Shown here piece after piece: positions 1 to 9,187 of a stretch of 64,000 nt of DNA. The notes beneath the pieces were generated by a model. It was not told where the DNA came from and did not search any database. It was given only the letters and a program-made list of their open reading frames with translations. The stretch is from Acidobacteriota bacterium. GTDB taxonomy: Bacteria; Acidobacteriota; Terriglobia; Bryobacterales; Bryobacteraceae. How positions within the stretch are numbered: position 1 is the first letter of the stretch; each line of letters begins with the position of its first letter. The translations under genes and the position numbers were made by a program. The stretch is taken from contig JACTMJ010000004.1 in NCBI GenBank assembly GCA_014584705.1, positions 1-64,000 of the forward strand, written 5' to 3'.

Positions 1-21
1 CGCTTTGTTAGCATTCTTCAT
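1..21 (-). CDS. 5' end of a leftward gene (7 codons only)
   Basis: Only the start of this gene lies in the window. The complement reads ATG at 19-21 followed by codons for KNANKA, and a textbook Shine-Dalgarno TAAGGAG sits at 30-36 with normal spacing. That combination makes a real start likely. Nothing can be said about its product from seven residues. It is divergent from the small gene at 133. Confidence 0.5.
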
Positions 22-132
22 GGCTGGTTCTCCTTAGTGAAGGTTTTTTTGACGTGATCTACGCTATCGCAGAACCAGCCGTCTCATCTCATCTGTCCCG
101 TTTGCTGCGGCCGGGAGCGGGAGGAAAGCATC

Positions 133-660
133 TTGTGTCCTTTCTCCTGTGAGTATCTCCGGGAGGCGCGCAAGCATGAACCGCTTGCGGAACTGAATTG
201 GGAGTCACTGCCGAACCGGGAAGTGGAGATTTCCCGCCAGTTCCTCGACCAGAACGCCTTGCTCGGACAGTTTCTCGGTGAATCGTTGTGGCTTGCGGCG
301 AGCGCGCAACCGGAGGCGGTGGATCTCGATCTGCGAGAAGCATTGGATGCGCTCATTCGAACGTATCGCACGTTGCAGAGCGGCCTTGTCTACGAGACGC
401 GCCCCGCGAACCGGTACGCCGCGGCCATCGCCTCCTCCGTGCGAGAGCGGATTGTCTTGCTGGAGCAACGGCTTCGCGACGAGGCGGGAGTCTCTCCCCC
501 GCGAGACAGCCAGATTCTGGGCATGCTGATCTTTTTCCAGCGAACGGAATTGCAGGTGAACAACGGCCGGAAGCGGAGCCGCGCCTTCCTTGATGTGCTG
601 CGGCAGAACCACGAGGGGATGACAGCAGCGGAGGAAGGCGGACCGGCGAATCTCCCGTAA
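133..660 (+). CDS. Conserved small protein of unknown function
   Basis: This 175-residue protein is not recognised. It begins at a TTG codon preceded by GGGAGGAAAG about 8 bases upstream, a good ribosome binding site, so TTG is preferred over internal ATGs. The N-terminus carries CPFSC (residues 2-6) followed by a Glu/Arg-rich helix. There is no signal peptide or membrane segment, and the rest is predicted mostly helical and charged. The paired cysteines near the start could bind metal or form a disulfide, but this is a guess. It converges on the TonB receptor gene and the two share a strong hairpin between their stop codons. Confidence 0.7.
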   Translation: MCPFSCEYLREARKHEPLAELNWESLPNREVEISRQFLDQNALLGQFLGESLWLAASAQPEAVDLDLREALDALIRTYRTLQSGLVYETRPANRYAAAIASSVRERIVLLEQRLRDEAGVSPPRDSQILGMLIFFQRTELQVNNGRKRSRAFLDVLRQNHEGMTAAEEGGPANLP

Positions 661-698
661 GCCCCGGCGCATTTCGTGACACGCACCACCCGAATGTG

Positions 699-730
699 CG
701 GAAGGGTCACCGTTGCCGGTGACCCTTCCG
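699..730. terminator. Bidirectional hairpin between convergent genes
   Basis: A perfect 14-bp stem (699-712 with 717-730) encloses a TTGC loop. It lies between the stop of the small gene at 660 and the stop of the receptor gene at 776, so it can end transcripts from both sides. Neither side has a long U-tract. Confidence 0.7.
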
Positions 731-775
731 TATTCCGCGTTCGCGCCCGCGTGCGGGAGGCATAGCCGATCCTGC

Positions 776-3700
776 CTAGAAGCGCAAGCGGAGGCCGATC
801 TCCACGCGCCGCATATCCATGACGCTCGTGAGGTTGGCGTGTCCAACGCCGCCGCGGAACTGATTGAACTTTTCAAGTTCCGTGGCGCCCGGCTTCGTTG
901 CCAGCAGGTTGGCGACGTTCTGCTCTGGCGAATTGTTGAGCACGTAGCCGCTGGCCATCGTCGGCCCCTTCATCTTGAAGGTGAAGGTGGTGTTCAGGTC
1001 CTGGCGGCGCACCTGATTGAATGGGTTGAAAAAGCTCGCGCGCAGTTCGAGGGCTATCTTTTCCTTGATGGGGAAATTCTTGCTCACGTTGATGTCGTTC
1101 GAGAACGTGCCTGGTGACCACACGTAATTGCGGGAGCCGGAACCATCGCCCAATGCGGGGACGCCGAAGGGGGCGATGTCGAACAAGTGCGCGATGTCGC
1201 TCGAACCGGTGTTGACGTTCGAGGAAGGTACGATGCGGGGCGCGATGTCCGGACTGCCGGTGAAGATCGCGTTCAGGTTCGCCACGGATTGCGTGTTGTT
1301 CGCGTATTGCAGGTTGAACGTCGGCGTGAGCGCGCGGCCACTGTAGAAGTTCATCAGGTGAGCCACATTCCAGCCATCAAAGACCTGTTTGGCGACGGCG
1401 TTCTTCCATCCCATCTTCAGGGCAAGTGAAGGAACGTCGTACGTGTAGTTGATTCCGACAACATGCACCCGGTGTTCATTGGCTACGTAGTTGGTGTAGC
1501 TCTTCCAGTTGGAATAGAAATGCCCTGGGCTTTCAATGCCGCTGATGAGTTTAGACCAGGTATGGACGAACTGGAAGGTGAGCCCATGGCTGTAACGCTT
1601 ATTGAGGCTCCACTGCAGCGAGTTGTAGCGGTTGTTGCCCACGTTGGTAATCAGGTTGAGAGCGCCAAAGCCGTAGTAGGGTCGCATCAGGTCCGCGCTC
1701 ACGTTCTGCGTTCCAGGCAGTGCTCCCGGGTTTGAGGCAGAAACCGGCCCGGCAAAGTTGTTTCCCGCCAGGCGCGGATCTTTGTACGCGGGATTCCATG
1801 CCACACCGGGCATCACCTGATTGATGTTGAACTGCATCGTTTGATGCCGCTGGATGTTCCCGATATAGGCCACGTCGAGAACCAGGTTCATCGGCAACTC
1901 CCGCTGGATGCTTGCGCTGAAATCGTAGATTGTCGGGACTGCCGCGCTTGCTTCGTCGCGCGCGCCGAATGCGAGGGGCGAAAGCCGCGTGACGGATGGG
2001 TTGTTGAGAGAACTGAGACTGGTCTGGCGGTAGTCAATCTGCTGTGCCATTCCATTCTGAAATGTTCCCGTGGATTGTCCAATCGTCGGCCGGTTGTAAG
2101 ACCAGCCGAAGCCCACCCGCAGCACGGTCTTCGGCGTGAAGTTCCAGGCGAATCCGCCTCGCGGGGCGAAGAGGATGTACTTCGGATTGCGGATGCCGGA
2201 TCCGCCATACTGTCCGCCCAACGGAACCACGCCGTTCCTCTGATCTCCCGAACCGGGTACCAGAGAGTAAAGCAGGGCGGAGAACTGGTTGGCCGGCAGC
2301 GGGCTGTCCGGGAACAATGGGTCGATTAGCGTCTTCTTGTTCTTCGGGTTCACGATGTAGTAGCGAGGCGCCTTGGCCGGGTCATAGAGACTGGAGAGGA
2401 AGACAGCATCTTTTGAAATGTCCTGGTCGGTATTGAACTCCGAAGGAATGTGATAGAAGCGAAGCCCGTAATCCAGGGTGAATGTGGGGGTGACTTTCCA
2501 GGTGTCCTGAATGAAGGCGTGGAAGTCCTGATACTTCGAGTATTTTCGTGACTGATTGTCAACCTGTGTAAACTGGCTCACCGCGCCAACCAGGATATTC
2601 GCCGGGCTGTATCCCATGTCGAAGTCGCTGGCCGAGTTGACCCCGAAGTTGAATCTCCCCTTTTCTATAGCGGCGTTGATTTCGTCCTTCTTGTTGAGGA
2701 TATACTGTACCCCCCACTTGAAGAGATGCGTGCCTTTGATGAGACTCATGGTGTGCGTTAGCTGGTATTCCGGCGCTTTCGCGTACCAGGGGAAGCGGTT
2801 GAACTGGAAGTCCTGGTAACCGGTGCCCTGAATCTGCGGAAGAATGTTGGAACTGTTCGGGAACGCAAGGGGCAGATCACCAAGGCCCCGTTTTGTCCGG
2901 TCGATCACCGAGGGGTCCTTCAAGACATCGAGGCCGGCATTCACGTAGTCCTTCTGCCAGTTGAACATGGTTTCGCTCACCATGCTGGCGGACCAGGTCT
3001 TGGTGAAATTGCCCACGAGCGCTTTATCGGGCCGGTTCCAGCCGGAATTGATGAACGGAAGATTGCTTCCGGCGGCCCAGGTGACCATATCACGGTAGTG
3101 CTGATAGTCGTAGGAAAAGCGCACATACGCACGCATGGATTCATTGATATTCCAATCGACTTTCCCCACGTTCAGCCAGCGCTTGTCCTCTTTGGCGTAC
3201 TGGTTCAAGTAGTTGTTATTGGTCTCATTCTTAAGATTCGGCAGGGGGTAGATGTTCATGATCGCCCGGCCGATGGGGTTGATGAGGTTTTGAGGGATGA
3301 TGTTGTTCGGCACCAACACCGGCTTTCCGGAGGCCTGCGTTCCCGGCATGTAGATGGTGGGACGGGTGCCGTTGGCGTTCACTGTCTGAGAGAAGTCACC
3401 GTTCCGCTCGAGTTCGGTGGGAACGCGAATCTGGTTGGTGAGCGTGGGCGTATCCTGCTTCAGATTCTCATGGTTGACGAAAAAGAAGAGCTTGTCTTTC
3501 TTGATGGGGCCGCCGATATTCCCGCCGAAGTAATTGTAGCGATAGCGCGGCTTTGGCTGGCCGAAGTAGGCGCGATCCCACGGGCGGGCGTTCAGCACTT
3601 CGTTGCGCATGTAGTTCCATACCGTGCCGTTCCAGTTGTTGGTGCCGGACTTCGTAATGATATTGATGACAACACCGGAGCGGTTGCCATATTCCGCCTG

Positions 3701-4384
3701 GAAGTTGTTTGTAAGGACGGAAACCTCCTGGATGGATTCGAGGCTGGGTGTAACGGTGGTCTTGGTGTCGCTGCCGTGGTCGACGTTGCTGCCGCCGTCG
3801 AGGTTCACCTGGGTCTGGTTCGGTGCTTTGCCGTTGATGCGGAAATCCGCGTAGCCATCATACCCGGCTTCGCGGCCATTGATGGCTTTTGTGCCCTGGG
3901 GCGAGGAACCGGGGATGATCTTCAGCAGCGTAGACCAGTTCCGCCCCTGCAGCGGCATCTCCGTCACCTGCTTTGACTGAATTGTCTCATTGCGGACGGC
4001 GTTCTCCGTGACGATCTTCGGAATCTCATCCTTCACCTCGACGGTGACAACGGCACCGCCGCCCACTACCAGCGTGACGCGGCCAAGCGAGAGGTTCTGG
4101 GAGGCATTCAAAAGCAAGTCGGCCACCGTCACGGTTTGGAAACCCTGCGCGCTGATGGTGACTTCGTACTGGCTGGCCACCAGGGAGGGAACGGTGAAGA
4201 GCCCGGCGGAGTTGGTTTCGGTGCTGCGCTCCGCGTTCGTCGAAAGTTGCCGCACTTTGACCGAGACGCTGGGAACGGGTGCATCCGTTTGATCGACCAC
4301 TGTTCCTGAGATTGATCCAAGCCCGGTTTGCCCGATAGCAAGGCCGGAGAAAAGGAAAGACAGCAATACTAACCGCCTAAACAT
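776..4384 (-). CDS. TonB-dependent receptor, Oar-like, with carboxypeptidase regulatory-like domain
   Basis: This 1202-residue outer-membrane protein is predicted to import or bind large oligosaccharides or other ligands. Residues 1-18 are a Sec signal peptide ending before GQTG. Residues about 22-105 form a CarboxypepD_reg (beta-sandwich) domain opening with GSISGTVVDQ. Residues about 120-260 are a plug domain (EMPLQGRNWSTLL, then RINGKAPNQTQVNLDGG). The remainder is an aromatic-rich beta-barrel with a C-terminal Phe (GLRLRF), typical of BAM substrates. The start ATG is preceded by GAGG. Such giant receptors are greatly expanded in Acidobacteriota. No SusD-like partner or anti-sigma/sigma pair is adjacent, so the ligand cannot be read from context. 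It is divergent from the inositol oxygenase gene across a 292-bp spacer. Confidence 0.92.
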   Translation of the reverse strand: MFRRLVLLSFLFSGLAIGQTGLGSISGTVVDQTDAPVPSVSVKVRQLSTNAERSTETNSAGLFTVPSLVASQYEVTISAQGFQTVTVADLLLNASQNLSLGRVTLVVGGGAVVTVEVKDEIPKIVTENAVRNETIQSKQVTEMPLQGRNWSTLLKIIPGSSPQGTKAINGREAGYDGYADFRINGKAPNQTQVNLDGGSNVDHGSDTKTTVTPSLESIQEVSVLTNNFQAEYGNRSGVVINIITKSGTNNWNGTVWNYMRNEVLNARPWDRAYFGQPKPRYRYNYFGGNIGGPIKKDKLFFFVNHENLKQDTPTLTNQIRVPTELERNGDFSQTVNANGTRPTIYMPGTQASGKPVLVPNNIIPQNLINPIGRAIMNIYPLPNLKNETNNNYLNQYAKEDKRWLNVGKVDWNINESMRAYVRFSYDYQHYRDMVTWAAGSNLPFINSGWNRPDKALVGNFTKTWSASMVSETMFNWQKDYVNAGLDVLKDPSVIDRTKRGLGDLPLAFPNSSNILPQIQGTGYQDFQFNRFPWYAKAPEYQLTHTMSLIKGTHLFKWGVQYILNKKDEINAAIEKGRFNFGVNSASDFDMGYSPANILVGAVSQFTQVDNQSRKYSKYQDFHAFIQDTWKVTPTFTLDYGLRFYHIPSEFNTDQDISKDAVFLSSLYDPAKAPRYYIVNPKNKKTLIDPLFPDSPLPANQFSALLYSLVPGSGDQRNGVVPLGGQYGGSGIRNPKYILFAPRGGFAWNFTPKTVLRVGFGWSYNRPTIGQSTGTFQNGMAQQIDYRQTSLSSLNNPSVTRLSPLAFGARDEASAAVPTIYDFSASIQRELPMNLVLDVAYIGNIQRHQTMQFNINQVMPGVAWNPAYKDPRLAGNNFAGPVSASNPGALPGTQNVSADLMRPYYGFGALNLITNVGNNRYNSLQWSLNKRYSHGLTFQFVHTWSKLISGIESPGHFYSNWKSYTNYVANEHRVHVVGINYTYDVPSLALKMGWKNAVAKQVFDGWNVAHLMNFYSGRALTPTFNLQYANNTQSVANLNAIFTGSPDIAPRIVPSSNVNTGSSDIAHLFDIAPFGVPALGDGSGSRNYVWSPGTFSNDINVSKNFPIKEKIALELRASFFNPFNQVRRQDLNTTFTFKMKGPTMASGYVLNNSPEQNVANLLATKPGATELEKFNQFRGGVGHANLTSVMDMRRVEIGLRLRF

Positions 4385-4576
4385 AACATGACCTCACTGA
4401 AGCAATCTCCCGTCGCAGCGCATGTCACATTGGCCCAACTCATGCGTATCCAGCGAGTGTAGTGGAGCACATCGCACGCTGCCGTATGACGAGTTTAGTT
4501 AATACTATGCGGAGTCCGGCATCAATACAAGAGGTATGTGAGGAAAAGAATCCAATTGTCATTAAGCGGAGTTAAT

Positions 4577-4657
4577 GTGGGGCATTCTCGGACATGGCCC
4601 ACCCTCACACGGTGGGGCGAGGCTTCTCAAGACCGAACAATTCTGATAATCTCTAGC
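4577..4657 (+). promoter_or_regulatory. Leader with repeated GTGGGGC and a candidate -10 upstream of the inositol oxygenase gene
   Basis: The heptamer GTGGGGC occurs at 4577-4583 and again at 4612-4618, with its near-complement GGCCCACCC at 4596-4604 between them. The middle element could therefore pair with either outer copy, or the copies could be operator half-sites. A GATAAT hexamer at 4645-4650 resembles a -10 box and would give a leader of about 20 nt that holds the GGAGGGGA ribosome binding site. No good -35 is visible. This is the only recognisable signal in the 292-bp spacer. Confidence 0.3.
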
Positions 4658-4676
4658 GTATTGGAGGGGAACCACT

Positions 4677-5522
4677 ATGGCTATCACGCAGCCTTTAGCG
4701 TCTCTCGACGAATGGGATGACGAGGTAAAAGCACGTTACAAACCGGGCAAGTCCCAGGAAGAGTTTCGCAACTACGGAGACGGCGTACATCCGCGGGTGC
4801 GGGAGTTCTACCGCCTGAACCACACGAACCAAACTTACGATTTTGTGATGCAGAAGAGGAAGGAGTATCTCTCTCTCAACCGGACCGAGATGGGCATCTG
4901 GGAGGCGATGGAGTTCCTCAACACGCTTGTCGACGACAGTGACCCGGATACGGATCTATCCCAGATCGAGCACAATTTGCAGACGGCGGAATCCATCCGC
5001 GCCGACGGACATCCGCGGTGGATGCAACTCGCCGGACTCATCCACGATCTGGGAAAAGTGATGTGGATCTGGGGCGAACCGCAATGGGCGGTGGTGGGTG
5101 ATACGTTTCCCGTTGGGTGCGCATGGAGCGACAAGATCGTCTTTCCCCAGTTCTTCGAAGCCAACCCGGATAAGGACCGGCCTGAATTCCAAACCGAATG
5201 CGGCATTTACGAACGGAACGGGGGCCTGGATAAGGTGAACCTCTCGTGGGGACACGACGAGTATCTTTACCATGTCACGAAAGACTATATGCCGGAGCCC
5301 GCGCAATACATGATTCGTTATCACTCGTTTTACCCCGCCCATCGGGAAGGGGCGTACGACCACCTGATGAATGATCATGACCGTGAAATGTTCGGGTGGG
5401 TTCGGAAGTTCAATCCGTATGATCTCTATTCGAAAGGCTTGGCGAAACCGGACCCCGTGGCGCTGCGGCCCTATTACGAAGAGCTGATCGCGGAATACTT
5501 CCCGGAAAAGATCCGCTGGTAA
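4677..5522 (+). CDS. myo-Inositol oxygenase (MIOX)
   Basis: This cytosolic di-iron enzyme oxidises myo-inositol with O2 to D-glucuronate. The 281-residue protein matches the animal/plant MIOX length and keeps all six iron ligands known for the family: H99 (in HNLQTAE), H123 and D124 (LIHDLGK), H193 (SWGHDEYLY), H216 (RYHSFYPAH) and D249 (NPYDLYSK). A strong GGAGGGGA site precedes the ATG. The stop is followed two bases later by the next ATG, so it is probably co-transcribed with the glycosyltransferase. MIOX is mainly eukaryotic and patchy in bacteria. No inositol transporter or uronate isomerase is adjacent, so the fate of glucuronate is unknown here. Confidence 0.95.
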   Translation: MAITQPLASLDEWDDEVKARYKPGKSQEEFRNYGDGVHPRVREFYRLNHTNQTYDFVMQKRKEYLSLNRTEMGIWEAMEFLNTLVDDSDPDTDLSQIEHNLQTAESIRADGHPRWMQLAGLIHDLGKVMWIWGEPQWAVVGDTFPVGCAWSDKIVFPQFFEANPDKDRPEFQTECGIYERNGGLDKVNLSWGHDEYLYHVTKDYMPEPAQYMIRYHSFYPAHREGAYDHLMNDHDREMFGWVRKFNPYDLYSKGLAKPDPVALRPYYEELIAEYFPEKIRW

Positions 5523-5524
5523 CG

Positions 5525-6307
5525 ATGCGTCCGGAACGGGGAACACCGGTGACGAACCAGTTCCCCGTTTCCGCACACCCTTCCGTGGCCTCCCCCTCCG
5601 ACAAACCCGAATGCGCACGCCGGGTGCAGATTGTGGTACCGACCTGCAACGAGATAGTGGCGCTGCCGGATCTTGTTCGTTCCCTTTCCGCTCTGGGCTC
5701 CGGATTGACGCCACTGTTCGTCGACGGCAGATCCACCGACGGCACACAGCGATGGCTGGAAGAGCATGGATTGGCGGTGATTCCGGCGGAGCGAGGAAGA
5801 GGCGCGCAGCTTGCGGCGGGAGCGCGGCATGCGCTCGGGAGATCGGAAGCCTCCATCCTCTGGTTCGTCCACGCCGATTGCCGCCCCCAGTTGGACGCGC
5901 TCGCGAGAATTTGTGATGCCGTGGATGCAGGCGCGGTGGCCGGCGCATGCACGCTGCGCTTCTCCGGCGGATGGGCGGCACGCTTCATGACGCGTTTCTA
6001 CGCAATTCTCAACCGCTTCGGGCTTTACTACGGGGATGCCACCTTGTTCGTGCGGACGGATGTCTACGAGGCATGCGGAGGCTACGGAGCGCAGCCGATA
6101 TTTGAAGACGTCGATCTGGTGCGGCGCTTACGGCGCGGCTATCCGGGCGGCTTTCGGCGTCTTCCCGTGGAAGTGGTCGCTTCTTCCCGGCGCTTTGACG
6201 GCTGGCGCTTTCCGTTGGTATTCGCCCAATGGGTACTCCTGCAGATCCTCTACTGGTGCGGGGTGCCGCCGCGGTTACTGGCGAAGGCGTACCGGCTCAG
6301 CCGGTAG
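5525..6307 (+). CDS. Family 2-like glycosyltransferase (rSAM/selenodomain-associated type)
   Basis: The 260-residue protein has a GT-A fold N-terminus: VQIVVPTCNE near residue 31, VDGRSTDGT as the nucleotide-binding loop, GRGAQLAAGA and HADCRP as a DxD-like site. It ends with a hydrophobic helix pair near 235-250 that may dock on the membrane. The GRGxQ and HADxxxP motifs fit the TIGR04283 family (transferase 2, rSAM/selenodomain-associated), whose substrate is not established. It starts two bases after the MIOX stop. The ATG at 5525 lacks its own strong ribosome site, consistent with translational coupling. An extended N-terminal tail of about 28 residues precedes the fold, so a start inside the ORF is possible. 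Confidence 0.85.
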   Translation: MRPERGTPVTNQFPVSAHPSVASPSDKPECARRVQIVVPTCNEIVALPDLVRSLSALGSGLTPLFVDGRSTDGTQRWLEEHGLAVIPAERGRGAQLAAGARHALGRSEASILWFVHADCRPQLDALARICDAVDAGAVAGACTLRFSGGWAARFMTRFYAILNRFGLYYGDATLFVRTDVYEACGGYGAQPIFEDVDLVRRLRRGYPGGFRRLPVEVVASSRRFDGWRFPLVFAQWVLLQILYWCGVPPRLLAKAYRLSR

Positions 6308-6320
6308 GAAGAAGAATGCG

Positions 6321-6341
6321 CTCTCCCGCCGAGGGGGAGAG
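6321..6341 (+). terminator. Possible hairpin after the glycosyltransferase gene
   Basis: CTCTCCC (6321-6327) can pair with GGGAGAG (6335-6341) around a 7-base loop, 13 bases after the glycosyltransferase stop. It has no U-tract, so it may only attenuate transcription. Confidence 0.35.
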
Positions 6342-6405
6342 AATACGGGCGCATCCGGTTGGGCTGCACGACGCCGCAAGATTCCCGCATTGCTAAGATT
6401 TCTGA

Positions 6406-7035
6406 ATGAAGAAAAACCGGCTGGAAGCGTTCAGCGATGGCGTGCTGGCGATTATCATCACGATCATGGTGCTGGAACTAAAGGTTCCGCACGAGGCCCG
6501 CCTTGAGGCGCTATGGCCCGTTTTCCCGGTCTTCCTCAGCTATGTGCTGAGCTTCCTCTACGTCGGCATCTATTGGAACAACCATCATCATCTGTTTCAG
6601 ATCACGAAGTATGTGAGCGCCGGCGTGCTCTGGGCAAATATGCACCTGCTGTTCTGGCTCTCACTCTTCCCCTTCACGACTGCATGGCTCGGGGAAAATC
6701 ATTGGGCGGCGATTCCCGCGGCAGTCTATGGTTTCGTTCTTCTCATGGCTGCGATTGCGTACTACCTGTTGCAGCGCGCCATCCTCGCCACGGAAGGCAA
6801 GCGATCTCTGCTTGGGGAAGCGCTGGGAAATGATTGGAAAGGGAAACTCTCCCCGGTTCTCTATTTCCTCGCGATTCTGCTGTCATTCGTGAACCCCTGG
6901 ATCTCCCTCGTGCTTTATGCCGCTGCCGCAATGCTGTGGCTGATCCCCGATCGCCGTATTGAGAAGGTGCTACAACGGCACGAAGCGGATGCGATGAAGG
7001 CCGGGCGTGCGTTTAGGGCGGAGGAGGAAGACTAA
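6406..7035 (+). CDS. TMEM175-family (DUF1211) potassium channel subunit
   Basis: The 209-residue integral membrane protein opens with RLEAFSDGVLAI, the Arg-x3-FSD signature of the TMEM175/DUF1211 family. Bacterial members form tetrameric K+ leak channels with six transmembrane helices per subunit. Hydrophobic segments are visible at about 12-28, 41-62, 74-93, 103-123 and 150-180, with an acidic, charged C-terminal tail. The length is normal for bacterial single-repeat members. Its stop codon TAA is interlocked with the stop of the convergent DUF62 gene in a shared CTAA. Nothing nearby is functionally tied to ion transport. Confidence 0.88.
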   Translation: MKKNRLEAFSDGVLAIIITIMVLELKVPHEARLEALWPVFPVFLSYVLSFLYVGIYWNNHHHLFQITKYVSAGVLWANMHLLFWLSLFPFTTAWLGENHWAAIPAAVYGFVLLMAAIAYYLLQRAILATEGKRSLLGEALGNDWKGKLSPVLYFLAILLSFVNPWISLVLYAAAAMLWLIPDRRIEKVLQRHEADAMKAGRAFRAEEED

Positions 7036-7892
7036 CGAAGGAGGGCCAACTCCAATGGGGAGCCGCCCGAGAGCCCCAACAGCTTCGAGGCCGAGGCCTG
7101 GTTCAGAGCGATCTCCCAGTAGCCGCTGCTTCCCGCGAACAGGAACAATTCGCCCGTGACAGCGGCCGCGAAATGGGGATGCACCGTCTGGATGCGCTCC
7201 ATGCCTGCCTGGAGTTCGAACGTGCCGGACTCCAACGGGAAATCGGCGGCTCGAAAGTTGGTGATCAGATTGCCGAATCGATCCGTCTTGAAGACAGCCC
7301 CCTGCCAGAAGCGCTTTCCCGTCCGAATGGGCAGGTCCCAATCCTGGCGAAGGGCATCTTCAATCAGCGGGCCGAGTTCGGAGAAGCGCACGCCGGCGGA
7401 GAGATGGGCGGCGGCGGGCGCGAAGATGTCGCGCCCATGAAAAGTGTTGCCGGGGGAAGGGAGCCCAAACTTCCGGTTCGCGATCTCGCGCACCTTGCAG
7501 GCGCGCTTTCCATTGGAACTGACGGCCGCCTCGCGAAGCAGCATGGAGAAGACGCCGTTATCGGGGCCAATGAAGCGGTGCCCCAGGGCCTCCACCGCCA
7601 GCGCGCGGCGCTCGCTTCCAACGCCTGGGTCCACCACCACTACGTGAATGGAGCCTTCGGGGAAGTAGCGATAGCTCTGCGACAAGATGAAGCCCGCCTC
7701 GGGAATCTGGTAGGGAGTGACTTCGTGGCAAAGATCCACGATCTTCGCTTCCGGTGCGATGCCCAGAATCACGCCCTTCATAATGGCTGCGTAGGCATCC
7801 CGGGAGCCGAAGTCCGTGAGAAGCGTGATGGGCGGCCGGGCTGTCTCGGCGTTCGCGGTGGCTGCGCGCTTGCGTGAGGTGGCGGAGGGCAT
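7032..7892 (-). CDS. SAM hydroxide adenosyltransferase (DUF62; fluorinase/chlorinase superfamily)
   Basis: The 286-residue protein belongs to the fold that uses SAM with a nucleophilic ion. Halogenases of this family are rare; most DUF62 proteins hydrolyse SAM to adenosine and methionine. The DUF62 water-activating triad is present: D88 and R95, seven apart in VDPGVGSERR, and H152 in NTFHGRD. The N-terminal SAM-site motif LLTDFGSRDAY is at 24-34. This supports hydrolase rather than halogenase. The first about 20 residues are a basic, Ala-rich extension. It is divergent from a cysteine desulfurase and overlaps TMEM175 by four bases tail to tail. Confidence 0.88.
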   Translation of the reverse strand: MPSATSRKRAATANAETARPPITLLTDFGSRDAYAAIMKGVILGIAPEAKIVDLCHEVTPYQIPEAGFILSQSYRYFPEGSIHVVVVDPGVGSERRALAVEALGHRFIGPDNGVFSMLLREAAVSSNGKRACKVREIANRKFGLPSPGNTFHGRDIFAPAAAHLSAGVRFSELGPLIEDALRQDWDLPIRTGKRFWQGAVFKTDRFGNLITNFRAADFPLESGTFELQAGMERIQTVHPHFAAAVTGELFLFAGSSGYWEIALNQASASKLLGLSGGSPLELALLR

Positions 7893-7993
7893 GGGTTGCT
7901 AAACTATCGGTTAAAAGCGATCGGGCTCTTTGAGCCGCTCCAGCTTCTAGAATCATTTTGGCACCTAACCGTGCGGGGATTCCTTCTTCACCC

Positions 7994-9187
7994 ATGAGCC
8001 GCACTCGCGCCTACTTCGATCACAACGCCACGACACCTTTGCGCGCGGAGGTGCTGGAGGGGTTGCGGGCCGCGCTCGAGGAAACCTACGGCAACGCCTC
8101 CAGCATTCATCGCGACGGCCAGCGTGCGCGGCAACTGGTGGAGGAAGCACGCCGAAAGGTAGCGGTATTTCTCAACGCAGACCCTCGCGAGATTGTCTTC
8201 ACGAGCGGCGGCACGGAGAGCGACAACACGGCAATTTTCGGCGTCGTTGCCGCCTCCGAGGGTTCTCGGAAGCACGTCGTTACCACCACTATTGAACATC
8301 CCGCCGTACTGAATGCATGCGAGAGGCTGGAGCAGTTGGGCATCGATGTCAGTTACGTTCCCGTGGACGCGAGCGGTGTTGTGAATCCGGCGGATTTGGA
8401 GGCGGCGCTGCGGCCGGAGACCGTATTGGCGAGTGTGATGCATGCCAACAATGAAACCGGAGCGTTGCAGCCCATCCCGGAGATTGCCTCCGTCTGCCAT
8501 CGGGCCGGGGTTCCGCTGCATGTGGATGCCGTGCAGAGTTGCGGGAAGGCGAGAGTGGATTGCGGCACGCTCGGGGCGGACATGCTGTCGTTGAGCGCGC
8601 ATAAACTATACGGCCCCAAAGGTGTGGGCGTGCTTTGGATTCGCAAAGGGACGCCGTTCGCCAAGCTGCTCTACGGAGGCCACCACGAGAGGGACCGAAG
8701 GCCGGGGACCGAGAATGTGCCCGGCATCCACGCCCTCGGCATCGCCGTTTCGCGATGCCAGGTCGAGTGGGAAGCGGAGGCGGAACGTCTGCGGAAGCTT
8801 CGGGATCACCTGGAATCCTTGTTGCTCTCCCACGTCGAAGGGGTCAGCGTGAACGCCGGGGGCAGCACCAGGCTGCCCAACACGAGTAACGTACGGATTG
8901 ATGGTGTGGAAGGGGAACCGCTGGTGATCGCGCTCGACCTTCGGGGGTTTGCCGTATCGAGCGGCGCGGCCTGCTCCAGCGGTTCCGTGGAGCCCTCTCA
9001 TGTGCTAACCGCCATTGGCCTCAGCCGGGAACAAGCACGAAGCTGCATCCGGATCTCTCTGGGGATGTCGAATACCCGGGAGCAAGTGGAAGCGCTTGCG
9101 GGCGCGATTGAGGATTCCGTCGGGCATCTGCGGCGGATCGCGCCAGCGGCCGGCTCGCGCGTCTCAGCAGGTGGCGGATCCCAATGA
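7994..9187 (+). CDS. Cysteine desulfurase (IscS/NifS class V aminotransferase)
   Basis: This PLP enzyme removes sulfur from cysteine to form a persulfide for Fe-S cluster and thio-cofactor assembly. The 397-residue protein has FDHNATTPL at 8-16, the PLP-stacking and phosphate motifs SGGTESDN (71-78) and HANNETG, the Schiff-base lysine K204 in SAHKLYGPKG, and the catalytic loop cysteine C327 in SSGAACSSG. The ATG at 7994 was chosen because family homology begins five residues later; no clear ribosome site precedes it, so the transcript may be short-leadered. No iscU or iscR is adjacent. The stop overlaps the next gene's ATG (ATGA). Confidence 0.93.
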   Translation: MSRTRAYFDHNATTPLRAEVLEGLRAALEETYGNASSIHRDGQRARQLVEEARRKVAVFLNADPREIVFTSGGTESDNTAIFGVVAASEGSRKHVVTTTIEHPAVLNACERLEQLGIDVSYVPVDASGVVNPADLEAALRPETVLASVMHANNETGALQPIPEIASVCHRAGVPLHVDAVQSCGKARVDCGTLGADMLSLSAHKLYGPKGVGVLWIRKGTPFAKLLYGGHHERDRRPGTENVPGIHALGIAVSRCQVEWEAEAERLRKLRDHLESLLLSHVEGVSVNAGGSTRLPNTSNVRIDGVEGEPLVIALDLRGFAVSSGAACSSGSVEPSHVLTAIGLSREQARSCIRISLGMSNTREQVEALAGAIEDSVGHLRRIAPAAGSRVSAGGGSQ

